Shown in pieces: positions 35,680 to 45,270 of a stretch of 64,000 bases of DNA. A program made the position numbers and the translations under genes. How positions within the stretch are numbered: the stretch's first letter is position 1; the number at the start of each line of letters is the position of its first letter. The notes under the pieces are model-generated. The model did no database searches. It was not told the DNA's origin and worked only from the letters and a program-made list of their open reading frames with translations. Source of the stretch: Saccharomycopsis malanga (Eukaryota; Ascomycota; Saccharomycetes; Ascoideales; Saccharomycopsidaceae). The stretch spans positions 744,001 through 808,000 of the forward strand of contig CP025325.1 of assembly GCA_004014935.1 (NCBI GenBank), in the 5' to 3' direction.

Positions 35680-36138
35680 TAATAATAATAATAATAATAA
35701 TAACAGATATTCTGAGCCCAGTATATATCAATTTCGTAAAATATTTTTAATGATAATTTTAGTTGTTACACAGGACTGAGAGAAACGTTAAAAGTAGTTG
35801 ATAAACTTCAGTGGAAAAAACCCAATTATTTCCTGTCATCATAATTTTTATATTTAATATATTGAAAGTAAGCAAAAGAGTAAGCAAAAGAGTAAGCAAA
35901 AGAGTAACCATGTCCCGGTCATTGTTAGTTGCCCACCGTCTTTTTCCTGAACACCCGATGGGTTGGAAAGTTAGCACTTGACTGTTTTTTGTCTAGGTCG
36001 TATTTCAGACAGTTGCACTTGCCTGTGAAATCACGTTCAGTATAGTAAAAGCAGCGAGTAAAAGTGTCGTCTTGGGAATCGAACCCGTGTTCCTGTTAGG
36101 TCTTGTTTTTCTCTTCTCCAAGAGTGGCTTCTACAAAC
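35680..36138 (-). repeat. Family A SINE-like repeat, full length with insertions
   Basis: Minus-strand copy. It has head (AAGACCTAACAGGAACAC), B box (GGTTCGATTCCC), body (GCAAGTGCAACTGTCTGAAA) and 3' end (ATATACTGGGCTCAGAAT) with an ATT tail at 35683-35705. It contains three tandem AGTAAGCAAAAG units near 35870. Confidence 0.8.
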
Positions 36139-36297
36139 TATTGTAAATGACATTCCAAATCAGGCAATTCAATAGTTGATCCCCCCCTGAAATACGACGG
36201 CACCTGAAAAGAGGAGATCGCAAATCACATGTGATGCACGCATGAGGACGCAATGGATGGGACGCTGTTCCAGTTGCCTAAAGCAGATGATGAGGTG

Positions 36298-36304
36298 TAT
36301 AAAA
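36298..36304 (+). promoter_or_regulatory. TATA box of POT1
   Basis: TATAAAA lies 79-85 bp before the POT1 ATG, at a usual yeast distance. Confidence 0.55.
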
Positions 36305-36382
36305 GGGGACCAAGAGAGCCATCAAGTGAGAGAATGAATGAATGTAATTATCGAAAATAGCAAGAATTGAGCAGAAAAAAAA

Positions 36383-37612
36383 ATGGAACGGTTATCGCAA
36401 GTCAAGAATCATTTGTTGGGAGGGGTTTCAGACCTTCTGAGCATCAAACAGAAGCATGGAGACGATGTTGTTGTGGTTGCTGCTTACAGAACGCCTATAG
36501 GAAAAGGGAAAAAGGGCAGTTTCAAGGATCTTCAAACGGAGGATCTTTTGTATTTGTTGTTGAGCGAGTTTAAAAAGAAGAATGTAGTTGATTTTTCGAA
36601 AATTGAGGATGTTGCCGTGGGCAATGTGCTAAATATTGGAGCTGGAGCTAACCAATTCCGAGCAGCAGCTTTATCTGCAGGTATTCCGTATCATGTTCCA
36701 CTTGTAGCCATCAACCGGCAGTGTTCGTCTGGTTTGATGAGTGTAAACTACATTGCGAACCAAATCAAGGCGGGCCAGATCAACATTGGCTTGGCTGCTG
36801 GTGCCGAGAGCATGTCCACGTATTTTGGGCCAGACCGGGTTCCCCAGGTGTCGGATTTGTTGTTGGAATCGTCGCCGGAGGCCGAGAAATGCCTCATTCC
36901 AATGGGAATCACCAATGAAAACGTAGCACAGCAGTTCAACATTGACAGAAAAACCCAGGATGAGTTTGCGGCCAAATCGTATGCCAAAGCCGGCAAAGCC
37001 ATCAGTAGCGATGTGTTCAGAAACGAGATTTTGCCCATTCCGGTAAAAGACGAGAAAACGGGCCAAATCAACTACATATCCAAGGACGAGGGCGTCCGGA
37101 AAGGTACCAATTACGACACTTTGTCCAAATTGAAGCCTTCTTTCAGAAAAAACGGCACCACCCATGCTGGCAACGCTTCCCAGGTCTCTGACGGCGCTGC
37201 CATTGTATTGCTAGCCAGAAGATCCATTGCTGAACAGTTGAACTTGCCAATCATCGGTAAATACGTAGCTACTCAAGTCGTAGGCGTTCCTCCTGAAATT
37301 ATGGGCGTCGGCCCTGCTTATGCTATTCCTAAGCTTCTCTCCTCCTTGAACATCACCAAAGATGACATTGATACCTTTGAAATCAACGAGGCTTTCGCCG
37401 CCCAATGCTTGTACAGCATTGAAAGCGTAGGCATCCCCTACGAAAAGGTTAACCCCAACGGTGGGGCTATTGCTTTGGGCCATCCTTTGGGCTGCACTGG
37501 CTCCAGATTGGTCGCCACAATCTTGAACGAGTTGAAACCAGGCCAATTGGGTGTCACCAGTATGTGTATTGGTAGTGGTATGGGTGCCGCTGCTTTGTTT
37601 GTCAAGGAGTAG
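36383..37612 (+). CDS. POT1: Peroxisomal 3-ketoacyl-CoA thiolase
   Basis: Last enzyme of peroxisomal beta-oxidation: cleaves 3-ketoacyl-CoA with CoA to acetyl-CoA and a shortened acyl-CoA. 409 residues. An N-terminal PTS2 signal (RLSQVKNHL, residues 3-11) directs import through Pex7. The acyl-accepting cysteine is C114 in [28 protein letters not shown] and the C-terminal catalytic cysteine in CIGSGMGAA are all intact. Closely similar to fungal Pot1/Fox3 throughout. Promoter control by fatty acids is usual in the family, but I did not find a clear oleate element. Confidence 0.97.
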   Translation: MERLSQVKNHLLGGVSDLLSIKQKHGDDVVVVAAYRTPIGKGKKGSFKDLQTEDLLYLLLSEFKKKNVVDFSKIEDVAVGNVLNIGAGANQFRAAALSAGIPYHVPLVAINRQCSSGLMSVNYIANQIKAGQINIGLAAGAESMSTYFGPDRVPQVSDLLLESSPEAEKCLIPMGITNENVAQQFNIDRKTQDEFAAKSYAKAGKAISSDVFRNEILPIPVKDEKTGQINYISKDEGVRKGTNYDTLSKLKPSFRKNGTTHAGNASQVSDGAAIVLLARRSIAEQLNLPIIGKYVATQVVGVPPEIMGVGPAYAIPKLLSSLNITKDDIDTFEINEAFAAQCLYSIESVGIPYEKVNPNGGAIALGHPLGCTGSRLVATILNELKPGQLGVTSMCIGSGMGAAALFVKE

Positions 37613-37690
37613 TTTTTTTTTACTTTATATGGTGAATATTAATTCATGTTTGTTGGTTCTTCCAGTGTAGTTGGCCATATGTTAGTTTAT

Positions 37691-37937
37691 TAACAGTGGG
37701 ACGTATGGATCAGAAAAAGTCCTGGCTGGATAATTTAGCAGATATTGCTCTCGTAGAAGAGAAAAGACAGGGCAGAACCTCGGGTGAGAATATTATGATG
37801 GTCAAGTCTGCTTAGAAATGGCGCATATATACTAAACTGATATGTACTGGGCTTGAAATATAAGATTATTATTAAATGTGAGATGTACGGAACTGATATG
37901 TACTGGGCTTGAAATATAAGATTATTATTAAATGTGG
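37691..37937 (+). repeat. Family A SINE-like repeat with duplicated 3' end
   Basis: Double head module, GGGTGAGAATATTATGATGG, and then the 3' end (CTGATATGTACTGGGCTTGA) present twice in tandem about 60 bp apart. Confidence 0.75.
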
Positions 37938-38234
37938 GGTGTGATTATTATACTAAAAATCGATTTACTGAAATTTATCTGAATTACTAAGAACTATCTG
38001 ATTTGTCGAAAATTATCTGATTTACTAAGAATTATCTGATTTACTGAGAATTATTTGATTTACTAAAATTTAACTGATTTACCAAAAATTATCTGATTTG
38101 CCGAAAATTATCTGATTTGCCGAAAATTATCTGATTTGCCGAAAATTATCTGATTTACTAAAATTTATCTGATTTACTAACAAATATCTGATTTACTAAC
38201 AAATATCTGATTTACTAACAAATATCTGATTTAA
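37938..38234 (+). repeat. TCTGATTTAC minisatellite
   Basis: About fourteen imperfect copies of a 17-19-bp unit such as AATTATCTGATTTGCCGAA or AATATCTGATTTACTAACA, placed directly after a family A tail. Related runs occur at 39640-39790 and 44300-44700. Confidence 0.85.
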
Positions 38235-38402
38235 TATAATAATATCATATATTTCAAGCCCAGTACATATCAGTTTGGTATATACACGCAATGTCTAAAG
38301 GGACTTGGTAAATGACCAACATAATATTCTCACCCGTGTTCCTGTTAGATCTTTTTTCTCTTCTCCGAGAGCTCTGACCACTGAGCCAAATGGCCCAGTG
38401 GT
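38235..38402 (-). repeat. Family A SINE-like repeat, short form
   Basis: Minus-strand copy: CATATATTTCAAGCCCAGTA at the left, CTCTTCTCCGAGAGCTCTGA and GAGCCAAATGGCCCAGTGG at the right. Confidence 0.8.
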
Positions 38403-38925
38403 TTTATGTAATATTAAGATGAGTTTGTATTGATCGGAGAATGGGTTCAAGTTCATTGTTAACTGCACTTAATTTCTGATGTATTTTGTAAGGACCGATA
38501 AACTTGGTACGTAATAACCTGACGAGTTCTTTGTTATGGACATCACCGAAGGCAGGTACCACTGAGCTGTCAATGTAGACTTCATCATCAACTTCAAACT
38601 CGACATCTTTGTGCGATAAATCGTAATATTTCTTATTGTGTGTATGAGCCTGGTTAAGAGCAGCTTTGGCAGTAATGGTGTAACGATCGAGAATTTCAGC
38701 TAATTCCAACAGCAGTTCATCTTTATTTTCAGCAATGAACAGGAAAGGTGTAATACCTAAATCAATTTAAAAGGGAGAATTACCTGCTAATAAGATGGAA
38801 GGTGTAGCGTTGACGGTCTATTCCGCTAAAGGAAGGTAGTCTAACCATTCTGGGCTGGTTTCAACATAACATTTCTACGTTTTACCCATTCTCCGATCAA
38901 TACAAACTCATCTCAATATTACGAA
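38403..38925 (-). mobile_element. Ty3/gypsy fossil: integrase remnant flanked by LTR ends
   Basis: Minus-strand remnant that resembles the late core and C-terminal part of a Ty3/gypsy integrase (a motif like KFIGPYKI near the C-terminal end). Pieces of the LTR 3' end sit at both borders in opposite orientation (about 38406-38440 and 38885-38925). It has several breaks and no other pol domain. A rearranged old fragment. Confidence 0.65.
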
Positions 38926-38946
38926 TTATCTGATTTACTAAGAATC

Positions 38947-39344
38947 ATCTAGTAGTATCGTCGGGACCAAGATAACAAGCTGAGGTTTGCCCCTAGCCCT
39001 CCCCTACAACCTTTTTATTTTTTATTATTTTTTATTATTTTTTATTATTTTTTATTATTTTTTATTATTTTTTATTATTTTTTATTATTTTTTATTATTT
39101 TTTATTATTTTTTATTATTTTTTATTATTTTTTATTATTTTTTATTATTTTTTATTATTTTTTATTATTTTTTATTATTTTTTATTATTTTTTATTATTT
39201 TTTATTATTTTTTATTATTTTTTATTATTTTTTATTATTTTTTATTATTTTTTATTATTTTTTATTATTTTTTATTATTTTTTATTATTTTTTATTATTT
39301 TTTATTATTTTTTATTATTTTTGTTGTTTTTTGTTGTTTTTTGA
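38947..39344 (+). repeat. Composite repeat C with (TTTTTTATTA)n minisatellite
   Basis: Leader as at 35034 (AGTAGTATCGTCGGGACCAA), then about 32 near-perfect copies of a 10-bp TTTTTTATTA unit (about 39010-39322), then TTTTTTGATTTTAGCCATGA, which joins a family A body. Confidence 0.85.
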
Positions 39345-39605
39345 TTTTAGCCATGAACGAATTTTACTCGCTGCTTTTACTATACTGACATGGTTTCCAC
39401 AGACAAGTGCAACTGTCTGAAATACAACCCAGACAAAAGTCTAATGCTTACTCTGATGTCAAAAAAGTCAGCGGGAAGTTTACAATGATTGGGACATACT
39501 TGGGTTTTTTCCCACTGAGTTTTACCAAGTCCCCTTAGACATAGCGCGTACATACGGAACTGATATGTACTGGGCTTGAAATATAAGATTATTATTCTTA
39601 TTAGT
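39345..39605 (+). repeat. Family A SINE-like body and 3' end
   Basis: Body (ACAAGTGCAACTGTCTGAAA), AAGTCCCCTTAGACATAGCG and 3' end (GATATGTACTGGGCTTGAAA) with ATT tail. The tRNA-like head is replaced by composite repeat C. Confidence 0.8.
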
Positions 39606-39639
39606 GCTATAACTACCCAATTAATTCAAATTTGGTAGA

Positions 39640-39795
39640 AACCATCTACTCACTCAAAACCATCTGATTTGCTCAATTCAATCAGTATTGTAATCTGATT
39701 TACTCATCCCTATTAATGTTATAATCCCTCTGATTTACTAAAACCCACCTGGTTCACTCAAATTTGCCTGTTATCTACTTTACTCAATATCTGTT
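39640..39795 (+). repeat. TCTGATTTAC-type repeat remnant
   Basis: Diverged copies of ATCTGATTTACTCA-like units following a family A tail, related to 37938 and 44300. Confidence 0.55.
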
Positions 39796-39811
39796 TGTCG
39801 GTTTCAAGAAA

Positions 39812-39952
39812 TCATAATAATATCATATATTTCGAGCCCAATAAATATCAGTTTCGTATACAAACGCTATGTATAGACTCAATAAAGTCCCAATCATGTC
39901 CTGTATTTCACCCAATTGATAAGCATTGGCCACTGAGCCATACGGTCCAGTG
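39812..39952 (-). repeat. Family A SINE-like repeat, short form
   Basis: Minus-strand copy: CATATATTTCGAGCCCAATA, then GAGCCATACGGTCCAGTGG at the head end. Confidence 0.75.
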
Positions 39953-39961
39953 GCATCCAGG

Positions 39962-40290
39962 CTATTTTGATTTGAAAAAATTACCCCAGCATTTTGAATT
40001 ATCTTTGCTATATTATAGTACTATTTATAATAAAAACTTGAAGAATTTTTGATAAAACGGAAAATTGCCAAACTGCCAATTTTGACAAAAAGTTGATTTT
40101 TGGAATAATTTTTTAAAGTCTTTACAGCAAATCAAACCATACAAAAGGGGTACTCTTCAAATCCTAGGGTTTCAAACATTGCACTTGATTTTGAGAGTTG
40201 GCATTTATACCCTAGTTTAATAGTGAGAAAGTATTATTTTGCCAAAAAGGGTACATGATCTGTTAAAATAAACATGTTCACTATTGGTCA
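39962..40290 (+). repeat. Family B SINE-like repeat, body and 3' part
   Basis: Plus-strand copy: TATATTATAGTACTATTTAT, GGAAAATTGCCAAACTGCCA, AGTTGATTTTTGGAATAATT and ACTTGATTTTGAGAGTT. It leads into the GTATTTGTTA tail at 40291. Confidence 0.7.
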
Positions 40291-40390
40291 GTATTTGTTA
40301 GTATTTGTTAGTATTTGTTAGTATTTGTTAGTATTTGTTAGTATTTGTTAGTATTTGTTAGTATTTGTTAGTATTTGTTAGTATTTGTTA
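40291..40390 (+). repeat. (GTATTTGTTA)n tail, 10 copies
   Basis: Ten perfect copies of a 10-bp unit downstream of the family B copy. The same unit in reverse complement lies at 50841-50990 beside another family B copy. Confidence 0.95.
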
Positions 40391-40715
40391 GCAACCATTA
40401 CTATTTGTTAGTATTTGCTTGAATTTTTAGAAACAACGTTAATCCTATAGCACTATACCAGCCCAATATTCATAACTACAGTTATATGATAACAAATTTC
40501 GTACACTTTCAGAGTATACTAAACTTCAGGGACATGGTCAACTTTTTTGAGCGGATGTTGCTAATTTCATCAAAAAGTATGATCATTCATAAGTTTAAAA
40601 CAATAATTACCACTCTTAACTAGCTACGTACTTTATAAACTCTGATCTTTTCTTCACATTACTAGAATTAGCTATAGTCCTCCATTAAAAAAGTTTCAGC
40701 AAAAAGGGAGGCTAA
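40391..40715. other. Intergenic, nothing recognised
   Basis: No gene or clear repeat copy was seen. Confidence 0.45.
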
Positions 40716-40988
40716 AGCGTTTGGCACAGTGCACTCGGAGAAGAGAAAAAAGACCTAACAGGAACATGGGTTCGATTCCTAAAATGATCACTTTACTCGC
40801 TGCTTTTTACGACGCTGAACATGATTTTACAGGCAAGTGCAACTGTCTGAAACACGACCTAAACCAAAGTCTAGTGCTTACCAATTGGGTGAACTACAGG
40901 ACACGATTGGAACTTTACCGAGTCCTTTTAGACATAGCATGTATATACAAAACTAATATTTACTGGACTCGAAATACATGATATTATA
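40716..40988 (+). repeat. Family A SINE-like repeat, full length
   Basis: The most complete linear copy: head (GCACTCGGAGAAGAGAAAAA), B box (GGGTTCGATTCC), body (GCAAGTGCAACTGTCTGAAA), CTTTTAGACATAGCATGTAT and 3' end (ACTGGACTCGAAATACATGA). The A box is diverged. About 270 bp. Confidence 0.8.
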
Positions 40989-41280
40989 CTAGTATACTAA
41001 AAGATGGTATATACCAAACCCCTATTAGCACCCCATTAGCGCCGTTAGCACCCCCTTTTACGATTAGATCTGTGCCCAAGGCACATAACCATATAGGTTG
41101 TTTTTACCCCTATTAAGCAAAATGGTAGCGGTTTATTTACTCAAATATGATAAAGTACACGCCAACCAAACAATAAAAGAAGGCGAATTGTGAGAGTGGA
41201 CCAGTGAGCTTGAACGGCAGCTGATATTGACTAGGTAGGATCCAGGGAAATTGTAGGCAAGACTATATACAGAGATTAAT

Positions 41281-43923
41281 ATGTCAGGTGAAGAAAGGGC
41301 AGTATTTGCGTCCACCATATTAGTGGAAAGAGCGCCAAAGGAGGCAGCAAATGTGTTTTTGTCACGGTTGTTGGAGTCCAAAGGGTTGAACAACCAGATT
41401 GGCTCGTTTTTGTTTGATTACATGATGATCAACAGACATTATGCGAACAAATTGAAGAAGATTCTCGATACAAAAGGCAAAAGCTTGAACCAGTCGATTG
41501 ACCAGTATGTTAAAAAGGAAGCCAAGCATGATGCAAAGTACCGCAATGCAGTGGCGTTGGATAACGACCATTTGGGGGAGTTTGGAGCTCTTTGGAACGG
41601 CATTTTGGACGATATCCGCGAGGAAATATACATTTCTGAAACCTTTTGTAATAACATGGAAAAGCAGTTGATCAGCCCTTTGAAAAAGTGCTTTGACATC
41701 AACAAGAACAAAAAGTACAACAACATGTTGGACTCGATTCTCGACTTGTCCAAGACAGCCGATAACGTGACTTCAGATGAGAGTGTAGGCGTAAATGGAG
41801 GTTCCCACAAGTTTGGGATGCACAAGAAGAGCGTAGAAGGCGTAAGCAATGACGACTGGGCTGTCAAGTCGCCTCAGGTAAGCGAGACCTTTGAGAATTT
41901 CGAGTATAATCGGCTATTGTTCTTGAAAGATGCTTTTATTTCGTTTCAGAACAATTTGAATTACAGATTCAACGAAAACTTGAAACACAATGAGAACTTG
42001 TTCAGTGTGTTGGTGGGATTCAATCCAGACGACGAAATCACCAGATTTGCCAATAAAGCTGCTTCTATTCCTGATCAAGTCGTTTCTGGCAAAACAGAGG
42101 CAGAAACCGCCAAAGCTGTAGTTCCAAGCAGCCTCGAGGACGACGACGTCAACTCTCCTCCTATTGTAAAGAAATCTGGCTTTGAAAACGCGGTTTCTGG
42201 CGTTGTTGGAGCAGCAGCAGTCTCTGCCGACCATTCTGCCGACCATTCTGCCGACTTCCAAGCTCCACCGTTGCATTCGCAAAAGTCAAACCCTTCTACC
42301 ATCAACAGCAGCGACTTGAAGAAACGCGGGGGGTTGAGATCCAAGGTGGGGACCTTGTTTGGTAGAAAGAAAAACAAAAAACGTCATGACAGTATTACTT
42401 CTGACTCGATTGTTGAAGATGCTCCGCAAGCTTCCCATGCCAAAGAAATCGAACAGCCTAAAGAAAACTTGGATGCTGGGGCCAAACCACCTGCAAAACT
42501 TGATGAGCCAGTTGCTGTTGGTCTCAAAGAACAGACCCTTAATCCAAGATCCAGTTTTTTGAATGGAAACGAAGAACCAAACGATTCTTTATCAATTGCT
42601 CAAAAGCCCCTTGTTCCCAACGTTCGTAATGCCAGTTCTTCTTCTCTTTTTAAAAATAATGCTGCTAATGCCAGTTCTTCTTCTCTTTCTAAAAACAATG
42701 CTGCTAAGAACAATGCTGCTAAAAATAATGCTGCTCCCCCACCTCCCCCAACTAGAAAAACCATTAGCGAGCCTGTAGATCAACCAGTAGTAGCAGGAAA
42801 ACGTGACCGTAAGGATATCCAATCCAAACTTTTCACAAACCTCACAACTGCGGCCATAATGGACCACAATTCTCAAGATCGTTTATCGTTCATCAATGAG
42901 GACCAGGCCGTGTTGCCTCCTTTGCCGAAAAACGCTAGTTATTCTATCAGCGAGGCCAGCAAGAAACACGTGTCTGATGCTGGGTCCCTTCACAGTAATG
43001 GTGTCTTTGCCAATGCTCACGACAATGTGAGTTCTGCTTCTTTAGCACAGTCGCAATTGACCACTCTGGCAAAAGCAGGCAACCGGTTTATCCATCCTGA
43101 ACTCAACCAAAGTGGATTGAATGCCAGTGTTTCTGAGCTGATCAAAGTTTCGCTTAGAGATGGAGTCACCGAAAGCTGCCAAATCATTGGAGAAATCGCT
43201 CTAACTTGGGTTAAACCTCCGTTGAGCCAATTGCCCTACAAAAGCTACTTGAAATTGGAAGACTGCGACGGGGTGGTGGAGAAATTAATACCGAACCATT
43301 CATTTATCGAGCTGATTGAAACAAATTCCACCGAAACAACCAAAGTGTTCCTGCTAAACCCTTCGCAAATAAGCTCCAGAACATTGGGGGGCTTGAAATA
43401 TTTGGTTTCCAGCAGAGATTCGCCTGTCATCATCCTCCCAGTATGGAGATACGAAAGCCACCAAGCTAGCTGTATGATAACAGTCAGATTAGCCGACAGA
43501 ACATTGGCCAGATTGCCGCCGGGCACATCTGTAGCGTTGGACAACTTTATCATCTCCATCGCATTGGAAGATGGAGTGGAAATCCAGTCCGCAATGTCCA
43601 GACCTTCCGGTACATTCAACAAGGAAAAACGAAGAATCACCTGGAAATACACTGAACCAGTCACTTTGAACAGCTCCCATCCAGAAGAGAAAATCGTCGC
43701 CAGATTCAAAACCGAAGGCATGGCCCAGGAATCAAAGAAAGGCGCCCAGGCAAAGTTTGTCATCAAACACGACAAAGGCGGTGATTACGCAGTTTCAAAC
43801 ATCAAGTTGGATTACAACGCAGTCGAAAGTAATATCATACAAGAAGAGCAAAACAGACAATGGGAAAACGTCAATACCGTCAAAACCTTTGCCACCAACG
43901 TCTTTACCGCTCATTCCATTTGA
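41281..43923 (+). CDS. SYP1: Endocytic F-BAR/mu-homology adaptor
   Basis: Early endocytic adaptor (FCHo type) that bends membrane and binds cargo at the cell cortex and bud neck. 880 residues. The N-terminal F-BAR domain (about 8-260) contains FASTILVERAPKEAANVFLS and the coiled helices that follow. A polar middle region has a basic RSKVGTLFGRKKNKKRHD segment, near-repeats of NASSSSL and NNAAK, and a proline run APPPPPTRKT. The C-terminal mu-homology domain (about 615-880) contains GLNASVSELI, IGEIALTWV, SSRTLGGLKYLV, PVWRYESHQAS and KEKRRITWKYTEPV, in the same order as S. cerevisiae Syp1. CTG codons in the mu domain fall at exposed or variable positions. Confidence 0.93.
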   Translation: MSGEERAVFASTILVERAPKEAANVFLSRLLESKGLNNQIGSFLFDYMMINRHYANKLKKILDTKGKSLNQSIDQYVKKEAKHDAKYRNAVALDNDHLGEFGALWNGILDDIREEIYISETFCNNMEKQLISPLKKCFDINKNKKYNNMLDSILDLSKTADNVTSDESVGVNGGSHKFGMHKKSVEGVSNDDWAVKSPQVSETFENFEYNRLLFLKDAFISFQNNLNYRFNENLKHNENLFSVLVGFNPDDEITRFANKAASIPDQVVSGKTEAETAKAVVPSSLEDDDVNSPPIVKKSGFENAVSGVVGAAAVSADHSADHSADFQAPPLHSQKSNPSTINSSDLKKRGGLRSKVGTLFGRKKNKKRHDSITSDSIVEDAPQASHAKEIEQPKENLDAGAKPPAKLDEPVAVGLKEQTLNPRSSFLNGNEEPNDSLSIAQKPLVPNVRNASSSSLFKNNAANASSSSLSKNNAAKNNAAKNNAAPPPPPTRKTISEPVDQPVVAGKRDRKDIQSKLFTNLTTAAIMDHNSQDRLSFINEDQAVLPPLPKNASYSISEASKKHVSDAGSLHSNGVFANAHDNVSSASLAQSQLTTLAKAGNRFIHPELNQSGLNASVSELIKVSLRDGVTESCQIIGEIALTWVKPPLSQLPYKSYLKLEDCDGVVEKLIPNHSFIELIETNSTETTKVFLLNPSQISSRTLGGLKYLVSSRDSPVIILPVWRYESHQASCMITVRLADRTLARLPPGTSVALDNFIISIALEDGVEIQSAMSRPSGTFNKEKRRITWKYTEPVTLNSSHPEEKIVARFKTEGMAQESKKGAQAKFVIKHDKGGDYAVSNIKLDYNAVESNIIQEEQNRQWENVNTVKTFATNVFTAHSI

Positions 43924-44097
43924 TATCCACTATTATTATTTTTTTATTGTTCTAATATTTTACTTGTTTAGTTTGTATTTACATGTCGCTTGCACTAATC
44001 TTTATTTTCAATTTCTATTGCAATTGTATCGTAGCCAAGGCAGGACTGTAATAAGAACTAATTGGTCAAATTAAATATTTGATACTCAAATATTATA

Positions 44098-44292
44098 GCC
44101 ACTGGGCCATTTAACTAAGCCATTTGGCTGGGCCATTTGGCTCACATTGAGAAAACAAGACCTAACAGGAACACGGGTGAGAATATTATGGTCATTATTG
44201 GGCTTTATCAAGTCCCCTTAGACATGTCGCGTATATACAAAACTGATATGTACTGGGCTTGAAATATAAGATTATTATTATTAATATTATAC
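44098..44292 (+). repeat. Family A SINE-like repeat
   Basis: Head with a repeated GGGCCATTTGGCT module, then AAGACCTAACAGGAACACGG, AAGTCCCCTTAGACATGTCG and the 3' end (GATATGTACTGGGCTTGAAA) with ATT tail. Confidence 0.8.
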
Positions 44293-44705
44293 TCTATGCA
44301 ATTTACTAAAATTTCTTTGCTTTACTATAATCTATCACTATTATAATATACCTGACTTGTTTGATTTTATTAATTTTATTATCTATCTGATTTACTCAAA
44401 TTTACTCAAACCTATCTGGATTCCAACTATTTTACACAAGTTTACTCAAACTTATCTAATTCACCCAAATTTACTAAATTCCATTTACTTTACTCAAGTT
44501 TACTCAAATTTACTCAAACCTATCTGGTGTATTAAAATTGATCAGCATTAGTATTATAATATATCTGATTTACCCAAATTTACTCAAACATATCTGATTC
44601 ACCCAAATTTACTCAATTTCATCAATATTATAATCTATCTGATTTACCAAATTCCATCAAATTTACTCAATTTTATTGAAACATACCTGTTTGTCGTTTT
44701 AAAGA
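44293..44705 (+). repeat. TCTGATTTACTCAAA-type AT-rich repeat
   Basis: Many diverged short units (ATCTGATTTACTCAAATTTA and relatives) directly after a family A tail; same class as 37938. Confidence 0.75.
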
Positions 44706-44833
44706 ATCCATTAAACGTTTTATCAAATCAAATCAGTGCTGTGCCACTGAGCCACCTAACAAACAGCCTCAACTAATCCATTTCAACTCCTACTATTTAC
44801 CTTTTGCCAAAACAGGCATTATAACCACTACTG

Positions 44834-44873
44834 ACGCGTCTCGATGACGGAATCCGGGGGCGTTTACCCCCGG
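44834..44873 (+). promoter_or_regulatory. MCB-type site and GC hairpin upstream of SWE1
   Basis: ACGCGT at 44834-44839 matches the MluI cell-cycle box used for G1/S transcription, and SWE1 is a known G1/S gene in yeast. Just downstream, CCGGGGG at 44854-44860 and CCCCCGG at 44867-44873 form a perfect 7-bp inverted repeat around a 6-base spacer. The distance to the ATG is about 430 bp. Confidence 0.5.
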
Positions 44874-45270
44874 TAAATCGCCATATCTACATAAATGGTT
44901 ATGAGCCCCGCACGTGTGCCAAAAACGAAGGCGAAAAAACATGGGAATGCGCTACTGTTTTTTGTTATTACCAAGACAAACCGGAATGGCTGCCAGATGG
45001 AGGATTGATTAGGAATAGAAAAGCAGATTTGAAACCATCAGGTAGACCAAAGCCAATATAAACATCCACCGAGCACGGGTGAAAGCTGCGTTCCGGATAT
45101 CTATCAGTTGTCGCTATCATAAAAAGTTGCCTACACTCTCACGACAAGAATCCCAATTGTGAGGGTTCTTTACAAGGCGCTACAGGATTAGACAATCCTA
45201 CCAACTTGCTAAAGCAAATCATACCAGAATACACTGAGCTTCCCCCATTATAATTCACAAACCAACGTTT

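Noticed and set aside
44854-44873. GC hairpin as a transcription terminator or riboswitch
   Set aside because: No T run follows it, it lies in a Pol II promoter region and no aptamer pattern was seen.
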